Shown one piece after another: positions 1-9,515 of a DNA stretch of 35,756 bases. The translations under genes and the position numbers were made by a program. A model generated the notes under the pieces. That model worked only from the letters and a program-made list of their open reading frames with translations. It had not been told where the DNA came from and did no database searches. The first letter of the stretch is position 1, and every line of letters begins with the position of its first letter. This stretch comes from Bradyrhizobium acaciae (GTDB lineage: Bacteria > Pseudomonadota > Alphaproteobacteria > Rhizobiales > Xanthobacteraceae): positions 1-35,756 of the forward strand of contig NZ_JACMYK010000075.1 of assembly GCF_020889785.1 (NCBI RefSeq), written 5' to 3'.

Positions 1-187
1 CACCGCCGTGAAATCCACCACCGCCACCATGGAAGCCTCCGCCGCCATGACCGCCACCGCCATGGCCGCCGCCACCACCACCGCGGGCGGCATCGGCGCT
101 CCCTGCAAACAGCGCTGTCGATGCCGCGACTGCGAGGATCGCGACGAACGCCAGGACAGTGTGCTTGTTGCGGGCAGCCCTCGGCAT
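1..187 (-). CDS. Gly/His-rich exported protein, N-terminal part (cut by window edge)
   Basis: The first 62 codons are visible; the gene continues beyond the left edge. The start at 187 is chosen because TGAGGA lies just upstream and a secretion signal follows directly: a charged start (PRAARNK), a hydrophobic core (VLAFVAILAVAAS) and an Ala-rich cleavage region near SADAA, around residue 34. The mature part is then almost only Gly and His with a few Phe (GGGGGGHGGGGH, GGGFHGGGGGF). Such low-complexity exported proteins are common in Bradyrhizobium and are usually unannotated; metal binding by the His residues is possible but not shown. It lies downstream of the monooxygenase terminator on the same strand and is probably a separate unit. 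Presence of the coding region is likely; function is unknown. Confidence 0.7.
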   Translation of the reverse strand, partial: MPRAARNKHTVLAFVAILAVAASTALFAGSADAARGGGGGGHGGGGHGGGGFHGGGGGFHGG

Positions 188-362
188 ATGTCCTCACCCT
201 TCGGATACTCAGCGATGCCTGACATCAACGTCGCGCGCCGCCGCCGGTTCCAGCGACGATTGTGGATTGAGTTGCACCGCAAGAGCCAGGGACAGGATGT
301 TCGCGCCCTCCAGGGGATCGCGACGCCACGGGGAGGCTTCGCCACCGCATATTCAATCTCCG

Positions 363-401
363 AAAAATCCCGCCTGGTCCGGGAGCGGAAGACCAGGCGG
401 G
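363..401 (-). terminator. Intrinsic terminator of the flavin monooxygenase gene
   Basis: An 11-bp perfect stem (CCCGCCTGGTC at 369-379, GACCAGGCGGG at 391-401) with an 11-nt loop. Read on the minus strand it is followed at once by ATTTTT. It begins 10 nt past the stop codon of the gene at 412-2211, so it is a textbook rho-independent terminator in the correct orientation. Confidence 0.88.
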
Positions 402-411
402 GTAGCCTGCC

Positions 412-2211
412 TCAGCCCTTGTGATGGGTCTGTTGCAGTCCGTAGACCGGTGTTGGGATGCCCTCCAGGCGTGCCTTCAGCTGCAGCGCCAGATAGTGCG
501 AGTAGTGGCGCGACTGGTGCAGATTGCCGCCGTGGAACCACATCGCTTCCTGCTGCGTCGGCTTCCACATGTTGCGCTGCTCGCCCTCCCAGGGGCCGGG
601 ATCCTTCGGCGTATCCGAGCCGAGGCCCCAGACCTTGCCGACCTTGTCGGCAGTCGACTGGTTGATGAGGTCGGCGACCCAGCCGTTCATCGAGCCGTAG
701 CCGGTCGCGTAGACGATCACGTCGGCGGGCACCTCGCGTCCATTGTCGAGCTTCACGCCGCTTGCCGTGATCTCCTCGACCTGGCCGCCGGCGAGCTTGA
801 TCTTGCCGTCGATGATCAGCTGCGAGGCGCCGATGTCGATGTAGTAGCCCGATCCGCGCCGCAGATACTTCATGAACAGGCCGGAATCATCGGTCCCGAA
901 GTCGAGCTTGAACCCGGCCTTCTCGAGCGCTGCGTAGAAATCGGCATCCATTTCGCGGATCTTGTCGTAGACCGGCTTCTGGAAGGTATGAAGAATCCGG
1001 TACGGCAGCGAGGCGAAGATCAGGTCCGCCTTCGCCGTCGTCACGCCGGCCTTCACCGCGCGCTCCGAATAGAGATCGCCGAGGCCGACCTCCATCAGCG
1101 GCGCGGACCGGACGATGTGGGTCGAGGAGCGCTGCACCATGGTGACGTCGATGCCGTTCTCGTAGAGCGCGGCGCAGATGTCGTGCGCCGAGTTGTTGGA
1201 TCCGATGACGACGACCTTCTTGCCCTTGTAGCCGTCCGGCCCCGGGTGCTGCGAGGAATGGTGCTGCTCGCCCTTGAACTGGTCCATTCCCTTGAACTTC
1301 GGGATGTTCGGCTTGCCGGACATGCCGGTCGCAAACACCAGCTGCTTCGGCTTCAGCACGATCTCCTCGCCGTCGCGGTCGACGACGACATTCCACTCCT
1401 TGGTCGCCTCGTCGAAGGAAGCGCGCTTCGCGGTCGTCCTTGTCCAGTAGTTCAGCTCCATTACCTTGGTGTAGAACTCGAGCCAGTCGCCGATCTTGTC
1501 CTTCGGCGAGAACACCGGCCAGTTCTTCGGGAAGTCGATATAGGGCAGGTGGTCGTACCAGACGGGATCGTGCAGGCAGAGCGACTTGTAGCGCTTGCGC
1601 CAGCTGTCGCCGGGCCGGTCGTTCTTCTCGATGATGATGGTCGGTACGTTGAGCTGGCGCAGCCGCGCGCCGAGCGCGATGCCGCCCTGGCCGCCGCCGA
1701 TGACCACCACATAGGGTTGCGTCGTGTAGCCGAGGGAACGGGCTTCCTCCTCACGCTCCTCCTTCCAGCTCTTGGCGCCGGCATTGACGCCATGCTTGGC
1801 GCCGAGCGGCCGGGTGAAGCCGGACTTTTCCTCATGTCCCTTCAGCTCGGCCATCGTGGTCAACAACGTCCAGATCAGGCCGTCGCGGAAGCGGACCAGG
1901 CCGTATCCGCGCGCGACGTCGGTCTCGAAGCTGATCCAGGTCTCCAGGATGCCGTCGGCTTCGCCGGCGGTCTCACCTTCCGCGACGCGCCAATGGCGCG
2001 GCTTGGCCGTCTTGAGGGTGTGGGTGAGCAGATCGCGAACCCCGTCGCGGCCCTCGACCGTCTTGATGTTCCAGGTGAAGGTGATGAGGTCGCGCCAGTA
2101 GCAGTCGGTCGCAAACAGCGCGACGGCGGCGTCGATATCGCCGTCTTCGAGCGTCTTGCCGAACCGGCTGAGCAGAACTTCCGCCTTGGCGTTCGCAGTG
2201 GTGTCCAGCAT
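412..2211 (-). CDS. Flavin-containing monooxygenase (CzcO-like) with N-terminal SnoaL-like domain
   Basis: Predicted NADPH- and FAD-dependent monooxygenase of 599 residues. Residues about 8-125 look like a SnoaL/NTF2 cone domain (DGDIDAAVALFATDCYWRD). An FAD Rossmann motif GGGQGG follows near 170, then FATG near 289, the FMO-type FKGEQHHSS near 315 (compare FxGxxxH), and a second nucleotide site GSNNSAHD near 335 for NADPH. The start at 2211 is fixed by AGGAGG upstream; the frame stays open to 2367 but without such a site. The substrate is not readable; class B flavoproteins of this kind oxygenate ketones, amines or sulfides. The gene lies directly downstream of its likely activator (2398-4278), has a sigma-54 promoter (2275-2289) and a clear terminator. 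The N-terminal extension makes it longer than the usual 450-500 residue FMO. Confidence 0.92.
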   Translation of the reverse strand: MLDTTANAKAEVLLSRFGKTLEDGDIDAAVALFATDCYWRDLITFTWNIKTVEGRDGVRDLLTHTLKTAKPRHWRVAEGETAGEADGILETWISFETDVARGYGLVRFRDGLIWTLLTTMAELKGHEEKSGFTRPLGAKHGVNAGAKSWKEEREEEARSLGYTTQPYVVVIGGGQGGIALGARLRQLNVPTIIIEKNDRPGDSWRKRYKSLCLHDPVWYDHLPYIDFPKNWPVFSPKDKIGDWLEFYTKVMELNYWTRTTAKRASFDEATKEWNVVVDRDGEEIVLKPKQLVFATGMSGKPNIPKFKGMDQFKGEQHHSSQHPGPDGYKGKKVVVIGSNNSAHDICAALYENGIDVTMVQRSSTHIVRSAPLMEVGLGDLYSERAVKAGVTTAKADLIFASLPYRILHTFQKPVYDKIREMDADFYAALEKAGFKLDFGTDDSGLFMKYLRRGSGYYIDIGASQLIIDGKIKLAGGQVEEITASGVKLDNGREVPADVIVYATGYGSMNGWVADLINQSTADKVGKVWGLGSDTPKDPGPWEGEQRNMWKPTQQEAMWFHGGNLHQSRHYSHYLALQLKARLEGIPTPVYGLQQTHHKG

Positions 2212-2274
2212 GCATTTCCTCCTTTTGGTGATTGACGCAAGCGATCTGCGATCGCGGCGTTCGGCCAAGGGAGC

Positions 2275-2289
2275 GCAAGCGGCATGCCA
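2275..2289 (-). promoter_or_regulatory. Sigma-54 (-24/-12) promoter of the monooxygenase gene
   Basis: On the minus strand the sequence is TGGCATGCCGCTTGC, matching the RpoN consensus TGGCAY-N5-TTGC with the invariant GG and GC exactly 10 nt apart. The expected start of transcription is near 2264, giving a leader of about 50 nt before the AGGAGG ribosome site and the ATG at 2211. The adjacent gene encodes a sigma-54 activator, which strongly supports the call. Confidence 0.82.
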
Positions 2290-2359
2290 GGGGTGCCGGG
2301 CATGCAGCTCACATGAAATCAAGGCTTTACGGAAGCGTCGGGGTGCCGCGCAGCGTGGC

Positions 2360-2392
2360 GGCGCCACAGCTGTGGCGCCACACCTGCCACAG
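2360..2392. promoter_or_regulatory. Palindromic upstream activator sites for the sigma-54 regulator
   Basis: Positions 2360-2379 form a perfect 20-bp palindrome (arms GGCGCCACAG and CTGTGGCGCC). It overlaps a second perfect palindrome TGTGGCGCCACA at 2371-2382, and a further GCCACAG at 2386-2392 pairs with CTGTGGC at 2370-2376. In all there are four TGTGGC/GCCACA half-sites. They lie about 70-115 bp upstream of the -24/-12 element, the normal position for enhancer sites of bacterial enhancer-binding proteins, and just after the stop codon of the activator gene. Binding by that activator is inferred. Confidence 0.7.
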
Positions 2393-2397
2393 GTGCG

Positions 2398-4278
<1,881 letters not shown>

Positions 4279-4488
4279 CCGGTTTCCTCCCGGCCGGTCG
4301 CCCTCCGCCCGTCACGCCGGGGTGGTATGGAGGCTGTGGCCGTGCGTTGTGGCGGGATCTTTCGAGTGTCCCATGGCAGCAAGTCTAATATCGCCCGGGA
4401 TGACGCGCCAAGCAAATCGACGCAATTCGAGGCTTGACTTGGCGGGGCTTGATGACAAAAGCGCGCGAAACTGCATCCTCATAACAGC
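4279..4488. other. Gene-free stretch upstream of the sigma-54 activator gene
   Basis: No supported gene lies between 4279 and 4700. The part nearest 4278 must hold the activator promoter, but I cannot assign -35/-10 boxes with confidence. The rest is occupied by the repeat at 4489-4592 and the hairpin at 4636-4655. Confidence 0.5.
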
Positions 4489-4592
4489 TGTCATCGCCCG
4501 GCTCGACCGGGCGATCCAGTACGCCGCGACCTCTCGGCTCAAGCACTACTGCCTCTGGAATACTGGATCACCCGCTTTCGCGGGTGATGACA
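4489..4592. repeat. Palindromic repeat element with terminal inverted repeats
   Basis: The ends are TGTCATC (4489) and GATGACA (ending 4592). Inside, GATCCAGTA (ending 4521) pairs with TACTGGATC (from 4561), and each arm carries its own small hairpin (GCCCG...CGGGC and ACCCGC...GCGGGT). The whole 104 bp could fold into a cruciform or act as a MITE-like element. It has no coding capacity and lies between the sigma-54 activator and the Lrp-family gene, which both run leftward. Confidence 0.72.
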
Positions 4593-4635
4593 CCGCGTTG
4601 TTGATATCTTGAATCGAGAGCCATCCGCTGCGGTT

Positions 4636-4655
4636 GTCCTGGCTTTCGCCAGGAC
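4636..4655. repeat. Short REP-like hairpin downstream of the Lrp-family gene
   Basis: GTCCTGGC-TTTC-GCCAGGAC is a perfect 8-bp stem with a 4-nt loop, 45 bp past the stop codon of the Lrp-family gene. It resembles the outer hairpins of the longer repeats in this window (GTCGTCCCGGC-CTTC-GCCGGGACGAC). There is no T-tract on the minus strand, so it is a repeat remnant or a weak 3' stabiliser and not a standard terminator. Confidence 0.55.
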
Positions 4656-4700
4656 GACATTGGAGTGCTGGCGAGGCTGGAGTCACCAACCCAACACCCA

Positions 4701-5162
4701 TCACACCGGCAGCGCCGTCGAATACTTCACCTGGCTCAGCGCAAAACTCGACTCGATCGACGCGATGCCGTCGAGCCGGGTCAGCTTGTTCTTCAGGAAC
4801 GCTTCATAGGAGGAGAGGTCGGCGGCGACGACGCGCAGCAGATAGTCGCGGTTGCCGGTCATCAGATAGCATTCGAGCACCTCGTCCCATTTCGAGATCG
4901 CGCGCGCGAAGCGGTTGAGGTCTTCCTCCTTCTGCCGCGCCAGCTTGATCGAGATGAAGACCGAGACGTGCAGCCCGATCGATTTCTGGTCGACGGTTGC
5001 GATGTAGCGGGAGATCACGCCGCGCTCCTCGAGCAGCTTGACCCGGCGGTGGCAGGGCGACACCGACAATCCGACCTTGTCGGCGAGCTCCTGCATGGTC
5101 ATGCGGCTGTCGGTCTGGAGCAGGCTCAGGATCTTGCGGTCGATGGCATCGAGGGCGGGCAT
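4701..5162 (-). CDS. Lrp/AsnC-family transcriptional regulator
   Basis: A 153-residue protein, the standard length for the family. Residues 1-60 form the winged helix-turn-helix (LDAIDRKILSLLQTDSRMT, then MQELADKVGLSVSPCHRRVKLLE), and 65-150 form the RAM ligand-binding and oligomerisation domain (LMTGNRDYLLRVVAADLSSYE). The start at 5162 begins with the family-typical MPALDAIDRKIL; the frame is open upstream to 5267, but that part has no family similarity. It diverges from the E1 dehydrogenase gene across 131 bp that contain inverted TTGGGAT/ATCCCAA sites. Divergent Lrp-type genes usually control their neighbour in response to an amino acid, so it probably regulates the E1 gene and itself. 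In Pseudomonas, MdeR is an Lrp-type regulator beside an E1 gene (mdeB), a useful parallel. Confidence 0.93.
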   Translation of the reverse strand: MPALDAIDRKILSLLQTDSRMTMQELADKVGLSVSPCHRRVKLLEERGVISRYIATVDQKSIGLHVSVFISIKLARQKEEDLNRFARAISKWDEVLECYLMTGNRDYLLRVVAADLSSYEAFLKNKLTRLDGIASIESSFALSQVKYSTALPV

Positions 5163-5210
5163 TGGGATGAACTCGTCAGTTGCGGTCGGATCGTGGGAAT
5201 TTATCCCAAT
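5161..5210. promoter_or_regulatory. Putative Lrp-type operator between divergent genes
   Basis: ATTGGGAT at 5161-5168, overlapping the regulator's start codon, is the exact reverse complement of ATCCCAAT at 5203-5210. The second copy is part of a local inverted repeat TGGGAATTTATCCCA (5194-5208) with an AT-rich centre, the usual form of Lrp/AsnC sites. This suggests autoregulation together with control of the E1 gene starting at 5294. Binding is inferred. Confidence 0.55.
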
Positions 5211-5293
5211 TTTTCCTGTGCTGTCGCGTGGAATTGAGATTTTCGGCGGCGCGGCCGGCAGTAACATCGGGGATATCGCCTGGGAGCATTGCC

Positions 5294-7660
5294 ATGGGAA
5301 TCGCGCCTGAACGCCTCGACATGCTCACAGCCTTGGCCCGCAAGGTGCTGTGGCTGTCGTCGTGGACCATCCATCACGCCAACCATGTCAGGCCCTCCAG
5401 CGACGGGTTGAAGGTCGGCGGTCACCAGGCCTCGTCGGCCTCGCTCGCCAACATCATGTCGGCGCTGTATTTCTCGGTGCTGCGCCCGCAGGACCGCGTC
5501 GCGGTGAAGCCGCATGCGAGCCCGGTGTTCCACGCGATCCAGTATCTGTTCGGCCATCAGACTCGCGACAAGCTGGAGAATTTCCGCGGCTACAAGGGCG
5601 CGCAGTCCTATCCCTCGCGCACCAAGGATACCGACGACGTCGACTTCTCCACCGGCTCGGTCGGCCTTGGCGTTGCGCAGACGCTGTTCGCTTCGCTGGT
5701 GCAGGACTACGTCAAGGCGCATGGCTGGATGAGCGAGCGGCCCGAGGGCCGCATGATCGCGCTGGTCGGCGACGCCGAGATGGACGAGGGCAACATCTTC
5801 GAGGCGCTGCTGGAGGGCTGGAAGCACGGCCTGCGCAACACCTGGTGGGTGGTCGATTACAACAGGCAGTCGCTCGACGCCGTGGTGCGCGAGGGATTGT
5901 GGGCCAAGTTCGAGACCATGTTCCGCAATTTCGGCTGGGACGTGGTGATCGTGAAGTACGGCAAGCTGATGCTCGAGGCATTTGCCGAGCCCGGCGGCGA
6001 AGCGTTGAAGCGCTGGATCGACAATTGCCCGAACCAGATGTACGCGGCGCTCTGCTTTCAGGGCGGTGCTGCATTCCGCAAGCATCTGCGCGACGACATC
6101 GGAGACCAGGGTGACGTGTCGGCGCTGATCGACCGCCGCAGCGACGACGAGTTGCTGGCGCTGATGTCGAATCTCGGCGGCCACGACATGGCGAGCATGA
6201 TCGAAGCCTTCGAAGCGATCGACCATGATCGTCCGGTCTGCTTCATCGCCTACACCATCAAGGGCGTCGGCCTGCCGATGCAGGGCCACAAGGACAACCA
6301 TGCCGGCCTGATGACCGTCGCGCAGATGGAGAAGTGGCGCGCGAGCCAGAACATCCGCACCGGCCACGAGTGGGACAAGTTCGAGGGCCTGTCGCAGCAG
6401 CCCGCGAAGCTCGAGGCTTTCCTGGCGGAGGCGCCGTTCAACCGCGAGGGACGCCGCCGTCTCTCGGCGCCGGAAATCGAGGTGCCGGAGCGGTTGGCGT
6501 TCAAGGCCTCCGCGCAGATGTCGACGCAGCAGGGCTTCGGTCTCGTGCTGCACGAACTGGCGCGCGGCGACAGCGAACTCGCGTCGCGCATCGTCACCGT
6601 TTCGCCCGACGTCACCGTGTCGACCAATCTCGGCGCCTGGGTCAATCGCCGTGGCCTGTTCGCCAAGGCGGAGAACCACGATTTGTTCCGGCAGGAGAAG
6701 ATCCCGTCGGCCTACACCTGGGAGTATTCGCCGAAGGGACAGCACCTCGAGCTCGGCATCGCCGAGATGAATCTGTTCATCATGCTCTCGGCGCTCGGCC
6801 TGTCGCAGCAGATCAACGGCGCGCGGCTGCTGCCGGTCGGCACGCTGTACGATCCCTTCATCGAGCGCGGCCTCGATGCGTTGAACTATGCCTGCTACCA
6901 GGATGCCCGCTTCATGGTGGCGGCGACGCCGTCGGGCATTTCGCTGGCGCCGGAAGGCGGCGCGCATCAGTCGATCAAGACGCCGCTGATCGGGATCGGA
7001 CAGGACGGGCTCGCCTCGTTCGATCCGGCCTTCGTTGATGAACTTGCCGTGATCATGGGCTGGGGCTTTGGCCACATGCAGCGCGAGGGCGCCGAGGGTG
7101 GTTCGGTTTACTTGCGACTCTCGACCCGAACGCTGGAGCAGCCGCAACGGATCATGACGCCGGACCTTCAGCGCGACATCACTGATGGCGCGTACTGGAT
7201 GCGCAAACCGGGCCCGAATTGCGACGTCGTCATCGCCTATACCGGGACGGTTGCGCCGGAGGCGATCGAGGCGGTCGGTTTGATCGGCGAGAGCCACCGC
7301 GATGTCGGTCTCCTGGCGGTAACCTCCGCCGACCGGCTCTATGCGGGATGGTCCGCGGCGCGGAATTTACGCCGCGACCGCCGCGGCGCGCAGCATTTGA
7401 GTCATATCGAGCGCATGCTGGCGCCGCTCGGCCGCGACTGCGGCATTGTGACCGTGATCGACGGCCATCCGGCCTCGCTCGGCTGGCTCGGCAGCGTGCG
7501 TGGCCACCGCCTCGAGGCGCTCGGTGTCGAGCATTTCGGCCAGACCGGCACGATCGGCGACCTCTACCGCCACTACGGTATCGACGCCAATGCCATCATC
7601 GATGCGGCGGAAAGCGTCTCCGTCGGCGCCCCGGTGCGGCATCGCAAGATGGCGGTGTGA
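5294..7660 (+). CDS. Thiamine-diphosphate 2-oxo acid dehydrogenase E1, homodimeric (AceE/MdeB-like)
   Basis: A 788-residue transketolase-fold protein. The N-terminal half has the thiamine diphosphate motif starting GDAEMDEGN at residue 159 and ending in VVDYNRQSLD, the same layout as GDGEMDEP...NLQRLDG in AceE. The central and C-terminal parts are the pyrimidine-binding and transketolase C-terminal domains (GQHLELGIAEMN, LAPEGGAHQSI, LYDPF). It is about 100 residues shorter than E. coli AceE. The start at 5294 has GGGAG 8 nt upstream. No E2 or E3 gene is nearby, so it either borrows those of another complex or works alone as a decarboxylase. The divergent Lrp-family regulator suggests that the substrate is a 2-oxo acid from amino-acid breakdown, such as 2-oxobutanoate or pyruvate. 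The family is clear; the substrate is not. Confidence 0.9.
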   Translation: MGIAPERLDMLTALARKVLWLSSWTIHHANHVRPSSDGLKVGGHQASSASLANIMSALYFSVLRPQDRVAVKPHASPVFHAIQYLFGHQTRDKLENFRGYKGAQSYPSRTKDTDDVDFSTGSVGLGVAQTLFASLVQDYVKAHGWMSERPEGRMIALVGDAEMDEGNIFEALLEGWKHGLRNTWWVVDYNRQSLDAVVREGLWAKFETMFRNFGWDVVIVKYGKLMLEAFAEPGGEALKRWIDNCPNQMYAALCFQGGAAFRKHLRDDIGDQGDVSALIDRRSDDELLALMSNLGGHDMASMIEAFEAIDHDRPVCFIAYTIKGVGLPMQGHKDNHAGLMTVAQMEKWRASQNIRTGHEWDKFEGLSQQPAKLEAFLAEAPFNREGRRRLSAPEIEVPERLAFKASAQMSTQQGFGLVLHELARGDSELASRIVTVSPDVTVSTNLGAWVNRRGLFAKAENHDLFRQEKIPSAYTWEYSPKGQHLELGIAEMNLFIMLSALGLSQQINGARLLPVGTLYDPFIERGLDALNYACYQDARFMVAATPSGISLAPEGGAHQSIKTPLIGIGQDGLASFDPAFVDELAVIMGWGFGHMQREGAEGGSVYLRLSTRTLEQPQRIMTPDLQRDITDGAYWMRKPGPNCDVVIAYTGTVAPEAIEAVGLIGESHRDVGLLAVTSADRLYAGWSAARNLRRDRRGAQHLSHIERMLAPLGRDCGIVTVIDGHPASLGWLGSVRGHRLEALGVEHFGQTGTIGDLYRHYGIDANAIIDAAESVSVGAPVRHRKMAV

Positions 7661-7678
7661 CGAGGGATATCTCCCCAT

Positions 7679-7802
7679 CGTCATCCCGGCGCAGGCCGGG
7701 ATCCATACCACGAGTGGCAGTAAGTAAGCGCGACTCGTTCTAACAGTACCCTTTACCAATTGCGGTCGGTGGTTATGGGCCCCGGCCTTCGCCGGGGCGA
7801 CG
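7679..7802. repeat. Palindromic intergenic repeat, CGTCGTCCCGG family
   Basis: The left end CGTCATCCCGGC-GCAG-GCCGGGATCCATA and the right end TTATGGGCCCCGGC-CTTC-GCCGGGGCGACG are each a hairpin and are also inverted with respect to each other. About 65 bp of unrelated sequence lies between them. The motif CGGTGGTTATGGG before the right hairpin recurs at 15838 and, degenerated, at 20413. The element lies 18 bp past the E1 stop codon and fills most of the 304-bp gap before the aldehyde dehydrogenase; it may also act as a 3' end structure. The remainder of the gap (7803-7964) shows nothing further that I recognise. Confidence 0.8.
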
Positions 7803-7964
7803 AAGCCAACCTTGCCACCGGTGCGGCAGCAACATTATATGCCGTGGGCGTGCACGAGCCGCGCCCCGCATATGGCGGGTTCAATTCGCCCTGCTTTCGT
7901 GCAAGGATGCCTGCCGAACGCTTTCCGTTCCCCTTATCCATACGCCCCCTACAAGAGGTTTCCG

Positions 7965-9398
7965 ATGGTCAATCGCATGCAATTCTACATCGACGGCGCC
8001 TGGGTCGATCCCGTCGTCAAAGGCAAGTCCACTCCCGTCGTCAATCCGGCGACCGAAGAGGCGATGTATGAAGTTGCGCTCGGCTCCAAGGCCGATGTCG
8101 ACAAGGCAGTCGCCGCCGCCAAGCGCGCCTTCGAGACCTATTCCCAGACCAGCCGCGAGGAGCGCATCGCGCTGCTCACCAAGATCGTCGAGGTCTACAA
8201 GGGCCGCATGAAGGAAATCGGTGCCGCCGTCTCCGACGAGATGGGCGCGCCGCTGCCGATGGCCGAGAAGCTGCAGGCCGGCGCCGGCCTCGGCCACCTC
8301 ATGAACACCCTCGAAGTGCTCAAGAAGTACGAGTTCGAGGAGACCATGGGCACCGCCGTGATCGTGCGCGAGCCGGTCGGCGTCGTCGGCATGATCACCC
8401 CCTGGAACTGGCCGCTCAACCAGATCGCCTGCAAGGTCGCGCCCGCGCTCGCCGCCGGCTGCACCATGATCCTGAAGCCGTCGGAGTTCACCCCGACCTC
8501 GGCGCTGATCTTCGCGGAAATCCTCCATGAAGCCGGCGTGCCGAAGGGCGTGTTCAACCTGCTCAACGGCCTCGGCCCGGAGGTGGGTGCTGCGATGAGC
8601 GAGCATCCGGACATCGACATGATCTCGTTCACCGGCTCGACCCGCGCCGGCGTCGACGTCGCCAAGCGTGCGGCGCCGACCGTGAAGCGCGTCAGCCAGG
8701 AGCTCGGCGGCAAGTCGCCGAACGTGATCCTCGAAGGCGCCGACCTCGCCAAGGCGGTGACCGGCGGCGTGATGCACATGTTCAACAACTCGGGCCAGTC
8801 CTGCAACGCGCCGTCGCGCATGATCGTGCCGCTCTCCAAGATGAAGGAAGTGGCGGCGATCGCGAAGGGCGTCGCCGACAAGACCAAGGCCGGCGATCCG
8901 CGCGCCGACGGCACCACGATCGGCCCGGTGGTCAACCGCGGCCAGTGGGACAAGATCCAGGCGCTGATCCAGAAGGGCATCGACGAGGGTGCAACGCTCG
9001 TCGCCGGTGGTCCGGGCCTGCCCGAGGGCGTCAACAAGGGCTTCTATGTCCGTCCGACCATCTTCGCCGACGTCACCAACGACATGACGATCGCCCGCGA
9101 GGAAATCTTCGGACCGGTGCTGACCATCCTCGGCGCCAAGGACGAAGCGGAAGCCGTGAAGATCGCCAACGATACGCCTTATGGTCTCGCCGGTTACGTC
9201 TCCGCCGACACCGTGGAAACCGCGCGCCGCGTCGGCCGCCAGATCCGCGCCGGCAACGTCAACCTGCAGGGCGTGCCGAACGAGCGCAGCGCGCCGTTCG
9301 GCGGCTACAAGCAGTCCGGCAACGGCCGCGAGTGGGGCCGCTACGGTCTGGAAGAATATCTCGAGGCCAAGGCTGTCGCCGGCTACAACGCCGCGTAA
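7965..9398 (+). CDS. NAD(P)-dependent aldehyde dehydrogenase
   Basis: A 477-residue ALDH-superfamily enzyme oxidising an aldehyde to an acid in the cytoplasm. The sequence shows ITPWNWPLNQIACKVAPALAAG with the cofactor-binding lysine in LKPSE, the general base Glu246 in QELGGKS, the nucleophile Cys280 in NNSGQSCNAPSR (spacing 34, as in classical ALDHs) and EEIFGPVL. The start at 7965 has AAGAGGT upstream; a second ATG at 7977 (MQFYIDGAW) is also possible. The frame extends upstream to 7812, but through repeat-flanking DNA. The specificity is open. The sugar-acid genes that follow make 2-oxoglutarate semialdehyde a plausible substrate, but a convergent gene separates it from them, so the link is weak. 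Confidence 0.95.
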   Translation: MVNRMQFYIDGAWVDPVVKGKSTPVVNPATEEAMYEVALGSKADVDKAVAAAKRAFETYSQTSREERIALLTKIVEVYKGRMKEIGAAVSDEMGAPLPMAEKLQAGAGLGHLMNTLEVLKKYEFEETMGTAVIVREPVGVVGMITPWNWPLNQIACKVAPALAAGCTMILKPSEFTPTSALIFAEILHEAGVPKGVFNLLNGLGPEVGAAMSEHPDIDMISFTGSTRAGVDVAKRAAPTVKRVSQELGGKSPNVILEGADLAKAVTGGVMHMFNNSGQSCNAPSRMIVPLSKMKEVAAIAKGVADKTKAGDPRADGTTIGPVVNRGQWDKIQALIQKGIDEGATLVAGGPGLPEGVNKGFYVRPTIFADVTNDMTIAREEIFGPVLTILGAKDEAEAVKIANDTPYGLAGYVSADTVETARRVGRQIRAGNVNLQGVPNERSAPFGGYKQSGNGREWGRYGLEEYLEAKAVAGYNAA

Positions 9399-9426
9399 GA
9401 GCAAGCTACGAGAGACAATATTCTGG

Positions 9427-9463
9427 CGCCGGGGCGGATCACCGCTCCGGCGTCAGACGTTTT
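9427..9463 (+). terminator. Probable terminator of the aldehyde dehydrogenase gene
   Basis: CGCCGGGGCGG (9427-9437), ATCA loop, CCGCTCCGGCG (9442-9452): an 11-bp stem with one G-T pair, followed by TCAGACGTTTT. It begins 28 bp after the stop codon. The T-run is short and displaced, so efficiency is uncertain. Confidence 0.6.
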
Positions 9464-9481
9464 GGAAGCTACACATTAAGC

Positions 9482-9507
9482 GTCGTCCCGGCCTTCGCCG
9501 GGACGAC
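9482..9507. repeat. Solitary REP-like hairpin between convergent genes
   Basis: GTCGTCCCGGC-CTTC-GCCGGGACGAC is a perfect 11-bp stem identical to the outer hairpin of the longer repeats at 15751 and 20308. It lies 9 bp from the stop codon of the convergent SMP-30 gene and could serve as a bidirectional barrier or terminator. Only one half of the longer element is present. Confidence 0.75.
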
Positions 9508-9515
9508 CAAGACAA

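Noticed and set aside
421..2235. Long plus-strand open frame (about 600 codons) opposite the monooxygenase
   Set aside because: It is the antisense shadow of a gene with clear FAD and NADPH motifs; its translation is low-complexity (Arg, Ala, Val, Asp) with no domain, as expected from high third-position GC.
5201..7297. Minus-strand open frame of about 700 codons opposite the E1 gene
   Set aside because: Antisense shadow of the thiamine-diphosphate enzyme; rich in His, Arg and Asp without motifs or a ribosome site.
7881..9404. Minus-strand open frame of about 500 codons opposite the aldehyde dehydrogenase
   Set aside because: The sense strand carries all catalytic ALDH residues; the antisense product has no recognisable fold.
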